Source: Novosphingobium sp. (GTDB lineage: Bacteria; Pseudomonadota; Alphaproteobacteria; Sphingomonadales; Sphingomonadaceae). From it: a stretch of 64,000 nt of DNA. Made by a program: the position numbers and the translations under genes. Positions within the stretch are counted from its first letter, which is position 1; each line of letters opens with the position of its first letter. The notes under the pieces were generated by a model. It saw only the letters and a list, made by a program, of their open reading frames with translations. It was not told the DNA's origin and made no database searches. Below are positions 21,694 to 30,133 of the stretch, piece by piece. The stretch is from assembly GCF_030696665.1 (NCBI RefSeq), contig NZ_JAUYRV010000046.1:124001-188000 (forward strand). The letters are read 5' to 3'.

Positions 21694-21705
21694 ACAATCG
21701 ATTGC
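21694..21705. promoter_or_regulatory. LacI-2 type operator before the MFS/GH36/GH68 operon
   Basis: ACAATCGATTGC differs by one base from the perfect palindrome at 15744. It lies 85 bases upstream of the MFS start. A weaker half site, GCAATCAATTTT, is at 21762-21773. The gap 21610-21852 also serves the divergent dioxygenase-like gene, so that gene could be controlled from the same site. Confidence 0.7.
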
Positions 21706-21852
21706 ACAAACGCGAGATGGTGCGAAGCGAAAGTTTTAACCAATGCAAATCAACATGATATGCAATCAATTTTGTCTTCCGACCAAGCATCGCAAAGGAT
21801 TTCCACGCCCGGTCCGTTGAACAGGGACGCCACGGGAAGGGAATGACAAGTA

Positions 21853-22806
21853 ATGCCGACTGAATTCACAGGCGCGAACGCGCACCAATCTGAACACATT
21901 CACGATCACGCCCATGAAGGCCTTGCTGCCGATCTCGCCCGGATCGAGCAACTGCGCGTCGGCCGCCGCCGCGCGCTTGCGTTGTTCGGCTCGGCCGGGG
22001 GGAGTGCCTTGCTATTCGGTTGCGGCGGCAGCGATGGTACAGCGTCCACCACGGCAACCACCCTATCGACGTCAAGCGCTACTGCGACAGCAACAGCGAC
22101 AGCAACTGCCACGGCGACAGCAACCGCCACAGCTACCTCCGGCACATGCACTGCGCCATCAAGCGAAACCAACGGACCCTACCCGGCAGATGGAACCAAC
22201 ACATCTTCGGGCGTCACATCAAACGCGCTGACTGTCACCGGTGCAGTGCGCAGCGATATCCGCTCAAGTTTCGTCGGCTCTTCGACCGCAACCGCCACTG
22301 GCGTGACGATGACGTTCACCATCACGGTGGTTGATGTGAACAACGGCTGCACCCCACTGGCGGGCTATGCCATCTACCTTTGGCATTGCGACAAGAACGG
22401 CGCATATTCGCTCTATGACTTGCCGAACGAAAGCTACCTGCGTGGCGTGCAGGTGACCGACGCGAATGGTCAAGTGACTTTCACCACCATCGTGCCGGGC
22501 TGCTACAACGGCCGTTACCCGCACATCCATTTCGAGGTGTTCTCAAGCCTTGCGAACGCCACAAACGGCAATTTCGCGCGCCTGATCTCGCAGTTCGCCA
22601 TCCCGGCGGCAGCCTGTGCGGCGGTCTATGCAACCACCGACTACGCCTCAAGCTTGCGCAACTACAACAACGGCAACAACTCTACCGCTTCGGACAACGT
22701 CTTCAGCGATGCCACCAGCGCGCAACTTGCTGTCATGACGCCAACAATGACCGGATCGGTTTCGGCAGGTTATACAGCCACCACAACCATCGGCATTGCC
22801 ACCTAA
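21853..22806 (+). CDS. Exported intradiol dioxygenase-like lipoprotein
   Basis: A 317-residue protein. The N-terminus has a His-rich stretch (HQSEHIHDHAHEG), then a probable twin-arginine export signal (VGRRRALALFGSAGGSALLFGCGG) whose final Cys fits a lipoprotein site. A Thr/Ser-rich linker with ten Ala-Thr repeats follows. The C-terminal part resembles the intradiol ring-cleavage dioxygenase fold: NGPYPADG, YAIYLWHCDKNGAYSLYD and GRYPHIHFEVF, giving the Tyr and His ligands of the ferric site. TAT export would fit a protein folded with metal in the cytoplasm. Substrate unknown. The 3' end overlaps the convergent dehydrogenase by four bases. Confidence 0.85.
   Translation: MPTEFTGANAHQSEHIHDHAHEGLAADLARIEQLRVGRRRALALFGSAGGSALLFGCGGSDGTASTTATTLSTSSATATATATATATATATATATSGTCTAPSSETNGPYPADGTNTSSGVTSNALTVTGAVRSDIRSSFVGSSTATATGVTMTFTITVVDVNNGCTPLAGYAIYLWHCDKNGAYSLYDLPNESYLRGVQVTDANGQVTFTTIVPGCYNGRYPHIHFEVFSSLANATNGNFARLISQFAIPAAACAAVYATTDYASSLRNYNNGNNSTASDNVFSDATSAQLAVMTPTMTGSVSAGYTATTTIGIAT
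22078..22137 (+). repeat. Ten-copy Ala-Thr hexamer repeat in coding sequence
   Basis: Sixty bases of degenerate GCN-ACN units encode (Ala-Thr)10. Third bases vary between units, so the protein pattern appears selected rather than the DNA. It links the membrane anchor to the dioxygenase-like domain. Confidence 0.9.
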
Positions 22807-23810
22807 CCAAACGGATCGATCAACACCTTGCACTGGTGCGAACGTTGGCGCAGGCTTTCGAACACATCGGGCGTCGCATCCAGTGCAATGGTGTCGGTTA
22901 CCAGCAAACGCGGCTCCACTGCGCCGCGATCCAGCGCATCGAGTGCCGCCTCATACTCCTGCCGCGTGAAGAAGGCGGACGTTACCAACTTCACCTGCTT
23001 CGACAGCATAGCAAAGCTGTTGAACGTGTCGGGCCGCGTGCAAAGGCCCAGCAAAACGATGGTGCCGCCATTGCGCACCTGCTCCACACCCTGCGCGATC
23101 AGGCCGGGCACACCAACGCACTCGAAAACGACATCGGCCTTCCCGCCCAAAGCGCGTTCGGCACTGCCCACCGGATCGGCAGCATCCACCACAAAGTCAT
23201 GCGCGCCCATCTGCATCGCACGCTCAAGCTGCCATTCGGCCAGATCCTGCACCACCACGCGCCCAGCACCAAACCGCCGCGCCCAGAACGCCACGGCAAG
23301 GCCAATCGGCCCAGCACCCAGCACCAGCACCTTGTCACCGATGGTCATGCCGCTCAACGCCACGCCATGCAGGGCAACGGCCAGCGGCTCCACAATCGCG
23401 CCATCGGCTAAGCTGGCGCTGGCGGGCAGGCGAACGCACTGGTTCGGCCGGGTCAGCGCATATTCGGCATATCCCCCACCCTGCAGCCCGAACGCCTCGC
23501 ACCACTGCACTGCGCCGGTGCGGCAGGCGTGGCATTGCCCGCAACTTTTCAGCGGGATGACCGAGACGAGATCGCCAGTGCGCAGGCCTTCCACACCCTT
23601 GCCCAGCGCGACGACTTCGCCCGCAAATTCATGCCCGAGGATTGAGCCTGCCGTTTGGCCATAGGCGGCGTCTTCGGTCATGTGCAGGTCTGATCCGCAG
23701 ATGCCGCAGCGGCCCACCTTGACCACCACATCGCCTTCGCCGGGCGTCGGGTCGTCGATGGTTTCGATGGCAAGCGGCTTGTGCAGGCCCTGCATCACGG
23801 CGGCGCGCAT
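22803..23810 (-). CDS. Zinc-dependent alcohol/polyol dehydrogenase (MDR family)
   Basis: A 335-residue medium-chain dehydrogenase starting at 23810 behind GTAGGAG. The catalytic zinc ligands are in RCGICGSDLH and GHEFAGEV; the structural zinc site (usually four Cys) is represented by CGQCHACRTGAVQWC; the NAD-binding motif is VLGAGPIGLAVAFWARRFGA. Enzymes of this group oxidise secondary alcohols such as threonine, butanediol or sorbitol. It is the last gene of the TonB receptor/cupin/Rieske operon, 11 bases after the SDR. Within that set it may oxidise a side-chain alcohol of an aromatic compound; this is inference. Confidence 0.88.
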   Translation of the reverse strand: MRAAVMQGLHKPLAIETIDDPTPGEGDVVVKVGRCGICGSDLHMTEDAAYGQTAGSILGHEFAGEVVALGKGVEGLRTGDLVSVIPLKSCGQCHACRTGAVQWCEAFGLQGGGYAEYALTRPNQCVRLPASASLADGAIVEPLAVALHGVALSGMTIGDKVLVLGAGPIGLAVAFWARRFGAGRVVVQDLAEWQLERAMQMGAHDFVVDAADPVGSAERALGGKADVVFECVGVPGLIAQGVEQVRNGGTIVLLGLCTRPDTFNSFAMLSKQVKLVTSAFFTRQEYEAALDALDRGAVEPRLLVTDTIALDATPDVFESLRQRSHQCKVLIDPFG

Positions 23811-23821
23811 GGCTGATACTC

Positions 23822-24661
23822 CTACTTGTACTTGCCGAGCATCATGCCGCCATCGATCACCACGTGGCTGCCGGTCATGTAATCCGATGCATCCGATGCC
23901 AGCAGCAGGGCCAACGGTTTGAGTTGTTCGGTCTCGGCAACTTGCCCCAACGGCACGATCGCATCCCAAGCCGCCCGCGCGACCGGGTCTTTTTTCAGCC
24001 AGCCCCCGCCGATGTTGGTCACAAACGGCCCCGGCGCAATCGCGTTGATACGAATGCCGAACTCTGCCAATTCCAGCCCCAGCGCACGCACCATGTGCAA
24101 CACGCCTGCCTTTGCAGGCATATAAGGCAGGCCAACGATCGGCTCTGTCACCAGCCCCGCATTCGATGCGGTGGTGATGATCGATCCACCGGTCCGGCCA
24201 TTGGCACGCCCGTCCTGCTTCATGATCCGGACCGCGTTGCTCACGGTATGGAACACGCCATTGAGGTTCACCTGAATCGAGCGTTCCCAGCGTTTGTGAT
24301 CGTAGGTGTCGACCTGCCCATCGGGATTGCGGTGCCCTGCCGGGTTCCAGAACCCCGCGCCGGTATCAATGCCGGCATTGGCGAAGCAGATGTCCAGCCC
24401 GCCATAGGCCTTGGCGTGCGCGTCAAACGCTGCCACCACCTGATCCCAGTCGGCCACGTCGATCTTGTCGGCACGCACTTCGTAGCCCTCGGCACGCAGT
24501 CGAGCGGCCTCGCGCTCGGCCCCTTCGGCGTCGATGTCGGCCAATGTCACTGCCGCGCCTGCCTCAGCCATCGCCTCGGCATAGGCAAGGCCAATGCCCG
24601 ATGCTGCCCCCGTCACAAGCGCAGAGCGCCCCTTGATATCGAACCTGTCGAGCGTTCCCAT
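23822..24661 (-). CDS. Short-chain dehydrogenase/reductase (SDR)
   Basis: A 279-residue classical SDR. The NAD(P) motif TGAASGIG and the Asp of LADIDAE point to NAD preference. NAG (CFANAGI), the catalytic Ser in TTASNAG and YMPAK complete the active site, and the C-terminus SDYMTGSHVVIDGGMMLGKYK is typical. The ATG at 24661 lies six bases after AAGAGG; an upstream ATG at 24667 overlaps that site. An insertion of about 15 residues (GFWNPAGHRNPDGQVDTYDHK) after NAG is longer than usual. It is likely to oxidise a hydroxyl group in the pathway of this operon. Confidence 0.88.
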   Translation of the reverse strand: MGTLDRFDIKGRSALVTGAASGIGLAYAEAMAEAGAAVTLADIDAEGAEREAARLRAEGYEVRADKIDVADWDQVVAAFDAHAKAYGGLDICFANAGIDTGAGFWNPAGHRNPDGQVDTYDHKRWERSIQVNLNGVFHTVSNAVRIMKQDGRANGRTGGSIITTASNAGLVTEPIVGLPYMPAKAGVLHMVRALGLELAEFGIRINAIAPGPFVTNIGGGWLKKDPVARAAWDAIVPLGQVAETEQLKPLALLLASDASDYMTGSHVVIDGGMMLGKYK

Positions 24662-24697
24662 TAGCATCCTCTTATCGTTGTAATTTCAGTCTGTGCG

Positions 24698-25759
24698 CTA
24701 CTGCTTTTCCCGTTCGATCAGCCTTTGCAGCATGCGTCTTGCCCGCACGCCGCCGCCATCGCCGCCAAGGATCAGCGGCCGTAGTTCCCAGAAGTCGGCC
24801 CCACGCATCAACCGGTGGCTGTCGCGGATGATCGGCATGTCCTCCTGCTCGAACGCAAATTCCAGCGCCCCGCGCATTGCCGCTGTAAACTCGGCATCAC
24901 TCAGCTTGTAATCCCGCGCTGTTGCCCAGAAGTAGTGCGTGGAATCCGGCGTCTCGGGCGTGAATGCGTGGAGCGATGGCAGCAACGTGCAATCTTCATG
25001 CGGCGTCCCCGGTTCGCCTGCTCGGAAATCGAAATAGAGCACGCCCGGCGCGTGCCATTTGACCATGCCGTAAAAGTCCTGCGGCCGACCCTCGGTGCCC
25101 ATCACTGCTGATATGCCCACCGAAAGCAGATCGTTCAGCCGCACATATTCGGCATAGACGTTCTCGCCATCCTGCCAGAACTTGCGCTCGCCTTCGGTAA
25201 AGGCGCTCGCCACCAGCGCTGGATGCACGAAGTTGGCGTGGCTCAGGTCAAGGATGTTGTCGCTGTAAAGCTCGAAGTGCCCCTCGGCCACAGTTGCCCC
25301 GCGCACCGCTTCCCACTTCGGGTCGGACAGCCACGCAAAGTCCGGTATCAGCGCGGGGTCGGCCTTGGCTGGCTCACCCATCCATATCCATAACAGCGCG
25401 TGCCGTTCAACCAGCGGATAGACCCGCAACTGTGCATCTGGGAGTTGCCCCCCGGGATGCGGATTGTGGACGCAGTGCCCACCGCCATCGAACCGCAGCC
25501 CGTGGTAGGGGCACATCAGCGCACCCTCAACCACGCTGCCGTGCCCCAACGGCGCAAACCGGTGTGGGCAGCGCCCACTTACCGCCTGCGCCACGCCATC
25601 CCCATCACGGAACAGCGCCACGGGTTCTTCCAGAAAAGTCCGTTGCTGCGGTGCTTCACCCAGATCGCCAGCCCATCCGGCAACGTACCAGGTGTTGCGC
25701 AGATAGGTGCCCTCCGGCTTGGCGGAGAGCTTCGGAACCGGAACCTTCTCCCCGCTCAC
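24698..25759 (-). CDS. Rieske non-haem iron oxygenase (vanillate O-demethylase type)
   Basis: A 353-residue oxygenase subunit starting with GTG at 25759, 10 bases after cupin A. The Rieske cluster motif is CPHRFAPLGHG with CPYHGL; the mononuclear iron ligands are in DNILDLSHANFVHPAL. The overall length and N-terminus (YLRNTWYVAGWAGDL) match the VanA/dicamba/phenoxybenzoate group, which demethylate or hydroxylate single-ring aromatics. These enzymes need a ferredoxin or VanB-type reductase; none is encoded in this window, so electrons must come from elsewhere. The substrate is probably a methoxylated or hydroxylated aromatic acid or ketone. Confidence 0.9.
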   Translation of the reverse strand: MSGEKVPVPKLSAKPEGTYLRNTWYVAGWAGDLGEAPQQRTFLEEPVALFRDGDGVAQAVSGRCPHRFAPLGHGSVVEGALMCPYHGLRFDGGGHCVHNPHPGGQLPDAQLRVYPLVERHALLWIWMGEPAKADPALIPDFAWLSDPKWEAVRGATVAEGHFELYSDNILDLSHANFVHPALVASAFTEGERKFWQDGENVYAEYVRLNDLLSVGISAVMGTEGRPQDFYGMVKWHAPGVLYFDFRAGEPGTPHEDCTLLPSLHAFTPETPDSTHYFWATARDYKLSDAEFTAAMRGALEFAFEQEDMPIIRDSHRLMRGADFWELRPLILGGDGGGVRARRMLQRLIEREKQ

Positions 25760-25768
25760 GCCGTGCGC

Positions 25769-26302
25769 CTACAGATAAAGCGCAGGGTTGATCGCGATGC
25801 CATGCTCTTTGCAGTAGCTTTCGTAGTGATTCATGAACCACCACACGTCGAGCGTTTCCACATGGTTGCCATGCTCGTCGAAAAACTCGTTCGCCCCCTG
25901 CATGTGGAACAGCGCCTTCATGCCGCCCGGATCATCGGTCACCAGCGTGTGTGCGGTGCCCGGCGTTTCGGTGATGAAATCACCCGCACGGCATACCCAA
26001 TCGTATTCGAGATAGCGGAACGACCCCTCCAGCCCGACAGCCCAGACTTTGCCGCCATGCTTGTGCGTGCCGATCACGCCCGGCCCTTTGATCCACAGGA
26101 TGTTGACGTAGATGTTCTCGCGGACGTCGAATGCCAGATGCCGGATTGCGGCATTGGGGCCGAACGGCACCCACGGGCTTTCGGCGTCGGACGATCCCAC
26201 ATAGGTGCCCTCCACGCCCTTGGCGCGGATCAGGTCTCCGTACAGTTCCGGCACGTCAACAATCTTGTATGCCCCGGAAGGGGGTGCTTTCATCGTGCCC
26301 AT
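25769..26302 (-). CDS. Cupin dioxygenase-like protein A (DAD family)
   Basis: A 177-residue single-domain cupin, ATG at 26302 behind GAGG. It is the third of three tandem paralogues by transcription. Metal-binding pattern: GVIGTHKHGGKV gives HxH and ETPGTAHTLV the distal His; SFRYLEYDW lies between. Length and motifs resemble 2,4'-dihydroxyacetophenone dioxygenase, which cleaves the side-chain C-C bond to an aromatic acid plus formate. It ends WFMNHYESYCKEHGIAINPALYL. It starts seven bases after the stop of paralogue B and is followed by the Rieske gene. A ring- or side-chain-cleaving role is likely but not proven. Confidence 0.82.
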   Translation of the reverse strand: MGTMKAPPSGAYKIVDVPELYGDLIRAKGVEGTYVGSSDAESPWVPFGPNAAIRHLAFDVRENIYVNILWIKGPGVIGTHKHGGKVWAVGLEGSFRYLEYDWVCRAGDFITETPGTAHTLVTDDPGGMKALFHMQGANEFFDEHGNHVETLDVWWFMNHYESYCKEHGIAINPALYL

Positions 26303-26309
26303 AATTGCC

Positions 26310-26846
26310 TCACAGATAGAGCTTGGGGTTGATCGCAAGGCCGTTCTCGCGGCAGTGCGTCTCGTAGTGGTTGTTGAACCACCACACGTCGGTTGTATCC
26401 ACCAGCACCGCGTTTGAATCGTAGAACTCGATCGGTCCCTGCATCCACCCGAACAGCTTGCAGCCCTGCGGATGGTCGGTGACGAGCGTATGGCTCTCAC
26501 CCGGCGTTTCGAGGATCAGTCCGCCCGGCGTCGCTACCCAATCATATTCCAGATAGCGCACGCTGCCTTCAAGGCAGACCATCGTGATCGTGCCGCGATG
26601 GAAATGCGTACCGATCACGCCGGGGCTTTTGACCCACAGGATGTTCGAATACAGGTTTTGCCGCACATCGAACGCCAGATGCTTGATCGCAGCATTATCC
26701 CCAAACGGCACCCACGGACTGTCCACATCGGTCTGCGCATCAATATAGCGCCCGCCGGGGCTAAGCCGCGCCACCAGTTCCTTGTGCGCAAATGGCACGT
26801 CGACAATCGCGGCCTTGTTCGATGGCGGTGCGGTCATCACGGTCAT
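26310..26846 (-). CDS. Cupin dioxygenase-like protein B (DAD family)
   Basis: A 178-residue paralogue of A, with shared blocks DSPWVPFGDNAAIKHLAFDVRQNLYSNILWVK, GVIGTHFHRG, SVRYLEYDW and ETPGESHTLV. The C-terminus WFNNHYETHCRENGLAINPKLYL parallels that of A. The start at 26846 follows AGAGGA. The pair A/B is much closer to each other than to C, which suggests a recent duplication and perhaps a heteromeric complex or two related substrates. Confidence 0.82.
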   Translation of the reverse strand: MTVMTAPPSNKAAIVDVPFAHKELVARLSPGGRYIDAQTDVDSPWVPFGDNAAIKHLAFDVRQNLYSNILWVKSPGVIGTHFHRGTITMVCLEGSVRYLEYDWVATPGGLILETPGESHTLVTDHPQGCKLFGWMQGPIEFYDSNAVLVDTTDVWWFNNHYETHCRENGLAINPKLYL

Positions 26847-26859
26847 GTTAGCTATCCTC

Positions 26860-27393
26860 TCAACGGATCAGCGTATCGACATAGTCAGCGCCGATACCGA
26901 CCTTGTCGTAATGCTCGCGCGCGGCTTTGATGTAATCGAACACGTCGTAATGGCCGGTGGTGTTGCCTTCCTCGTCCAGCCACATCAGCGGGCCGGAAAC
27001 CACGAAGAACACTTTCATCGGGTCTTCATGTTCGTAACAGACCAGCGTGTGGCTCTCACCCGGCGTTTCATAAACGAAGTCGCCAGCGGTCGCGGTCCAC
27101 TCATGCTCAAGATAGGCCCACTTGCCGCTGATCGTGTAAGCCCAGATCGGGTGCGGATGGTAATGGCGGTTCACCAGCCCCGCCGATTTGCTCATCAACA
27201 CGTCGGCCCACATGTTCTTCGATGGGCTGATCCAGACCGGCTTGGAAAACACCGTCTCCGAAATCGGCACCCAGTAGCGTTCGTCGCCCTCAGCAATCTT
27301 GGGCAAGTAGACTTCCGGCAGGCTGCCCTCACGGAACACCTTTTCTACCGGCTTCAGGTCTTTCCAGAATTCACTGTGCGCCGCTTCAGCCAT
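26860..27393 (-). CDS. Cupin dioxygenase-like protein C (DAD family)
   Basis: A 177-residue cupin, the first of the three tandem genes. It keeps the fold markers YWVPISETVFSKPVWISP, RHYHPHPIWAYTISGKWAYLEHEW and ETPGESHTLV, but it diverges from A and B at both ends (DYIKAAREHYDKVGIGADYVDTLIR). An extra His near the metal motif (HYHPHP) distinguishes it. It follows the TonB receptor after a 72-base gap containing a hairpin. The divergence suggests a distinct step from A/B. Confidence 0.82.
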   Translation of the reverse strand: MAEAAHSEFWKDLKPVEKVFREGSLPEVYLPKIAEGDERYWVPISETVFSKPVWISPSKNMWADVLMSKSAGLVNRHYHPHPIWAYTISGKWAYLEHEWTATAGDFVYETPGESHTLVCYEHEDPMKVFFVVSGPLMWLDEEGNTTGHYDVFDYIKAAREHYDKVGIGADYVDTLIR

Positions 27394-27419
27394 TTTCTCT
27401 CTCCAAAGGGTCCAGCCTG

Positions 27420-27448
27420 CGGGCAGGGCTTCAAAAACACCCTGCCCG
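27420..27448 (-). other. Hairpin between receptor and cupin C genes
   Basis: CGGGCAGGG and CCCTGCCCG form a perfect 9-bp stem with an 11-base loop just after the TonB receptor stop codon. There is no T tract after it on the minus strand. Like the hairpin behind the receptor at 13144, it could set a higher receptor-to-enzyme ratio. Confidence 0.6.
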
Positions 27449-27465
27449 AGACCGAATTTACAGGA

Positions 27466-29973
27466 TTAGAAGTTGATCCCGAGCCGCGCGTACCACTCAC
27501 GCGGACGGCTGTAGGTGCCGTAGAACTGGCCACCGGCGATCTGTGCCTGGCCCGTTACCAGATAACGCTCGTCGGTGAGATTGGTCGCACCAACCGTCAG
27601 ATCCCAGTTGCCGCCCGAACGATAGCTTACGCTTCCGTTCACCAGATCGGTCGCCGGACGCTGCAGCAGGAATGCCCGCTCGGTGTCGTTCCACAGCGAC
27701 GAGCTGTGGGTGTAGTCCGCCAGGAAGACGATGCTGGCATCGCCCAAGTTCACTTCGTAGCGTGGGCTGATGTTGAACTTCCATTTTGGCGTCTTGGGAA
27801 GGTCTGCACCCGGGAAAACGCCGGCCTGGAACGGATTGGCCGCAACTTGCGCCCCTGCCAGAACATTCGTGTACTTGGCATCCGTATAGCCAACCGAGGC
27901 GGTGATCAGGAAGCTATCAACCGGAGCGACCGTCGCCTCGACTTCAAAGCCCTTGATCCGCGCATCGCCCGCGTTCTGGACCGTCGGCGAGGTGCCCTGC
28001 TGGAAGTTCAGCTGGATACCCTTGTACGCTGTGGTGAATACTGCAGCGTTGATTTGCAGCCTGCGGTCAAGCAGCGTGGACTTTATGCCAGCTTCCCAAG
28101 TTGTTGCCTTTTCCTCGTCGAAATCCGGTGCCGTTGGCAACGGGTTCGAAAGGCGGGTGGTCCAGCCCCCGGTCTTGTAACCCTTTGACCAGCTGGCATA
28201 GGCCATCACGTCCTCGCTCGGGTGGAACTGAAGGCCCACTTTCGGCGCGAAGTTGGTGAACACCTTCTTCTGCGTTCCGGCGATGTAGTAACGCAGTGGC
28301 TGACCCGGATTGGGAAACTCTGCCGCCATCCGGCATGCTTCCGAAATCGGATTGATCGATGCACATGGCGGCACACCGACCTGATTGAGGATCTTGTACG
28401 TCAGGCCGTTTGCGTCCGACTGGAAGCCTTCGAACGACTTGTTTTCCTTGGTGTAACGGCCACCAACAGTGATGCCGAACTGTTCGACCGGGCGATAGTC
28501 GATCTGGCCGAAGAACGCATAGTTCTTGGTTGCAAGATCGTTTGGTCCGTCAACCTGCAGCAGGCCTTCCGCAAACGTCACATAGTCATGCAGATCGCCT
28601 GCTTCCTTGAAGAAGTAAGCGCCCAACACATAGTTCAGCTTCTTGTCCATCGCCGAACCGTTGAGCTGCAGTTCCTGGCTGAACTGCCACTGGTTCATGG
28701 TGAAGCTGGTGTGCAGGAAGTTCAGCGGCGAACCGTCGACATCCATGCCCACATTCCAGTGAAGCTCGCGATAGGCCGTGATCGATTTCAGCGTCATCGT
28801 GTCCGACAGATCGAACTCGATCGTGCCCGAACCGCCATAGGACGTGAGCTTGGAGTAATTGTTGCCGTTGGCATAGCTTGTGTCGATGTCGCTGGTTACG
28901 AAGCGATCGTCATAAGGCAGGCGATTGTTGCTTGGATCGGCGTCCGCGTTTACGCCAAACACGGTCGGGTTGTCGAAGATCGAGTTAAGGCCGCCGATGC
29001 CACCAAGGTATGCAAAGGAAGGAGGGCCGCCCCCGCAAGTGGCAGCATCACCGACCACTCCGGCAATCGCGCAGTTATAAGTTCCGGCGAACACGGCTGG
29101 CGTTGTCTTGATCAGACGGTTGGCAAGCTGCGACTGGTCAATCTTCGAATAATCGCCCGAAAGCGTCACACGGAAATTCGAACCATTGTCATAGCGCAAC
29201 TTCGAACGCAGGTTGAAGCTGTTGTCACCGCCTTCAGTGCCAAGACCGATATTCCCGTACCCGGCAGCCTTGTAGCGTGTGATCGCCGTCGAAGCTGTGT
29301 TCTCGAAGCCAGGAAATGCGATACGCTTGACATAGCCATCGCGGTTCTTGGTGGCAAAGCTGACCGACGAGCTGAGACCTTCGGTCAGCGGAATATCAAC
29401 CGTTCCGCGCGTCTGGATCAGGCCAAAACGCCCAACCGTGACATCGCCCTTGAAGCGGAATTCATCGCCCGGATCGTGCGTGACGATCGAAATTGCGCCA
29501 CCAATGGTGTTACGGCCAAACAGCGTGCCCTGCGGACCTTTCAGCACTTCGACGCGCTCTACGTCGGGCAGATCCTGGTTCGCACCAACCGAACGGGCCA
29601 GATAAACGCCGTCGAGGTAAATGCCGACGCCCGGATCGATGTTGAACGCAAAATCGTTCGCGCCGATGCCGCGGATATAGGCCGACAGCACTGCCGACGA
29701 ACCGGAAAATGGCGTGCCGGCATCAAGCGTGACGTTCGGCGAAATGTTGGAAAGCGATGCAACACTCGTAACCGCGCGTTCCTGCAATGCATCGGCACTG
29801 AACGCCGAAATCGCGATTGGCACGTCCTGCACGTTTTCTGCACGCTTTTGTGCTGTGACCACGATCTGGGCGATGCCACCCGTGCTTGCCTCTGCTTGCG
29901 CACTTTCCTGCGCAAGTGCCGGTGCGGCGATGGCCGCTGCCATTGCGGCAATGGATACCGATGCTATTCTCAT
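27466..29973 (-). CDS. TonB-dependent receptor for an aromatic compound
   Basis: An 835-residue outer-membrane receptor of the iron-type plug subgroup. The ATG at 29973 follows GGAGAG and gives a signal peptide ending APALAQ. It has IVVTAQKRAENVQDVPIAISAFSADALQ, IRGIGANDFAFNIDPGVGIYLDGVYLAR and DVERVEVLKGPQGTLFGRNTIGGAISI; the barrel ends with Phe (REWYARLGINF). Sphingomonads have many such receptors linked to aromatic catabolic genes. Here it heads the operon with three cupins, a Rieske oxygenase, SDR and dehydrogenase, so the pathway substrate is its likely cargo. Confidence 0.92.
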   Translation of the reverse strand: MRIASVSIAAMAAAIAAPALAQESAQAEASTGGIAQIVVTAQKRAENVQDVPIAISAFSADALQERAVTSVASLSNISPNVTLDAGTPFSGSSAVLSAYIRGIGANDFAFNIDPGVGIYLDGVYLARSVGANQDLPDVERVEVLKGPQGTLFGRNTIGGAISIVTHDPGDEFRFKGDVTVGRFGLIQTRGTVDIPLTEGLSSSVSFATKNRDGYVKRIAFPGFENTASTAITRYKAAGYGNIGLGTEGGDNSFNLRSKLRYDNGSNFRVTLSGDYSKIDQSQLANRLIKTTPAVFAGTYNCAIAGVVGDAATCGGGPPSFAYLGGIGGLNSIFDNPTVFGVNADADPSNNRLPYDDRFVTSDIDTSYANGNNYSKLTSYGGSGTIEFDLSDTMTLKSITAYRELHWNVGMDVDGSPLNFLHTSFTMNQWQFSQELQLNGSAMDKKLNYVLGAYFFKEAGDLHDYVTFAEGLLQVDGPNDLATKNYAFFGQIDYRPVEQFGITVGGRYTKENKSFEGFQSDANGLTYKILNQVGVPPCASINPISEACRMAAEFPNPGQPLRYYIAGTQKKVFTNFAPKVGLQFHPSEDVMAYASWSKGYKTGGWTTRLSNPLPTAPDFDEEKATTWEAGIKSTLLDRRLQINAAVFTTAYKGIQLNFQQGTSPTVQNAGDARIKGFEVEATVAPVDSFLITASVGYTDAKYTNVLAGAQVAANPFQAGVFPGADLPKTPKWKFNISPRYEVNLGDASIVFLADYTHSSSLWNDTERAFLLQRPATDLVNGSVSYRSGGNWDLTVGATNLTDERYLVTGQAQIAGGQFYGTYSRPREWYARLGINF

Positions 29974-30133
29974 TCTTTTCTCTCCCTGTTGGTCCTGGTG
30001 GTGGAACCTCCTGCAAAGGTGGCTCCCAAGATCTCGCCAGCGTGATACGTGCTGACGGAAACGGTGGCTTGCACTGGCGCGCAAGCCGATCAGGACTGAC
30101 GCGCAATTGCTGCGCGGCAGGCCGCTGATTTCT

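Noticed and set aside
22078..22137. CRISPR-like or microsatellite array
   Set aside because: The units are six-base codon pairs with variable third bases inside a coding frame, with no spacers; it is a protein linker repeat.
28222..30045. Long plus-strand open frame (607 codons) opposite the TonB receptor at 27466
   Set aside because: The minus strand encodes a full receptor with signal peptide, plug and terminal Phe; the plus-strand product has no family features.
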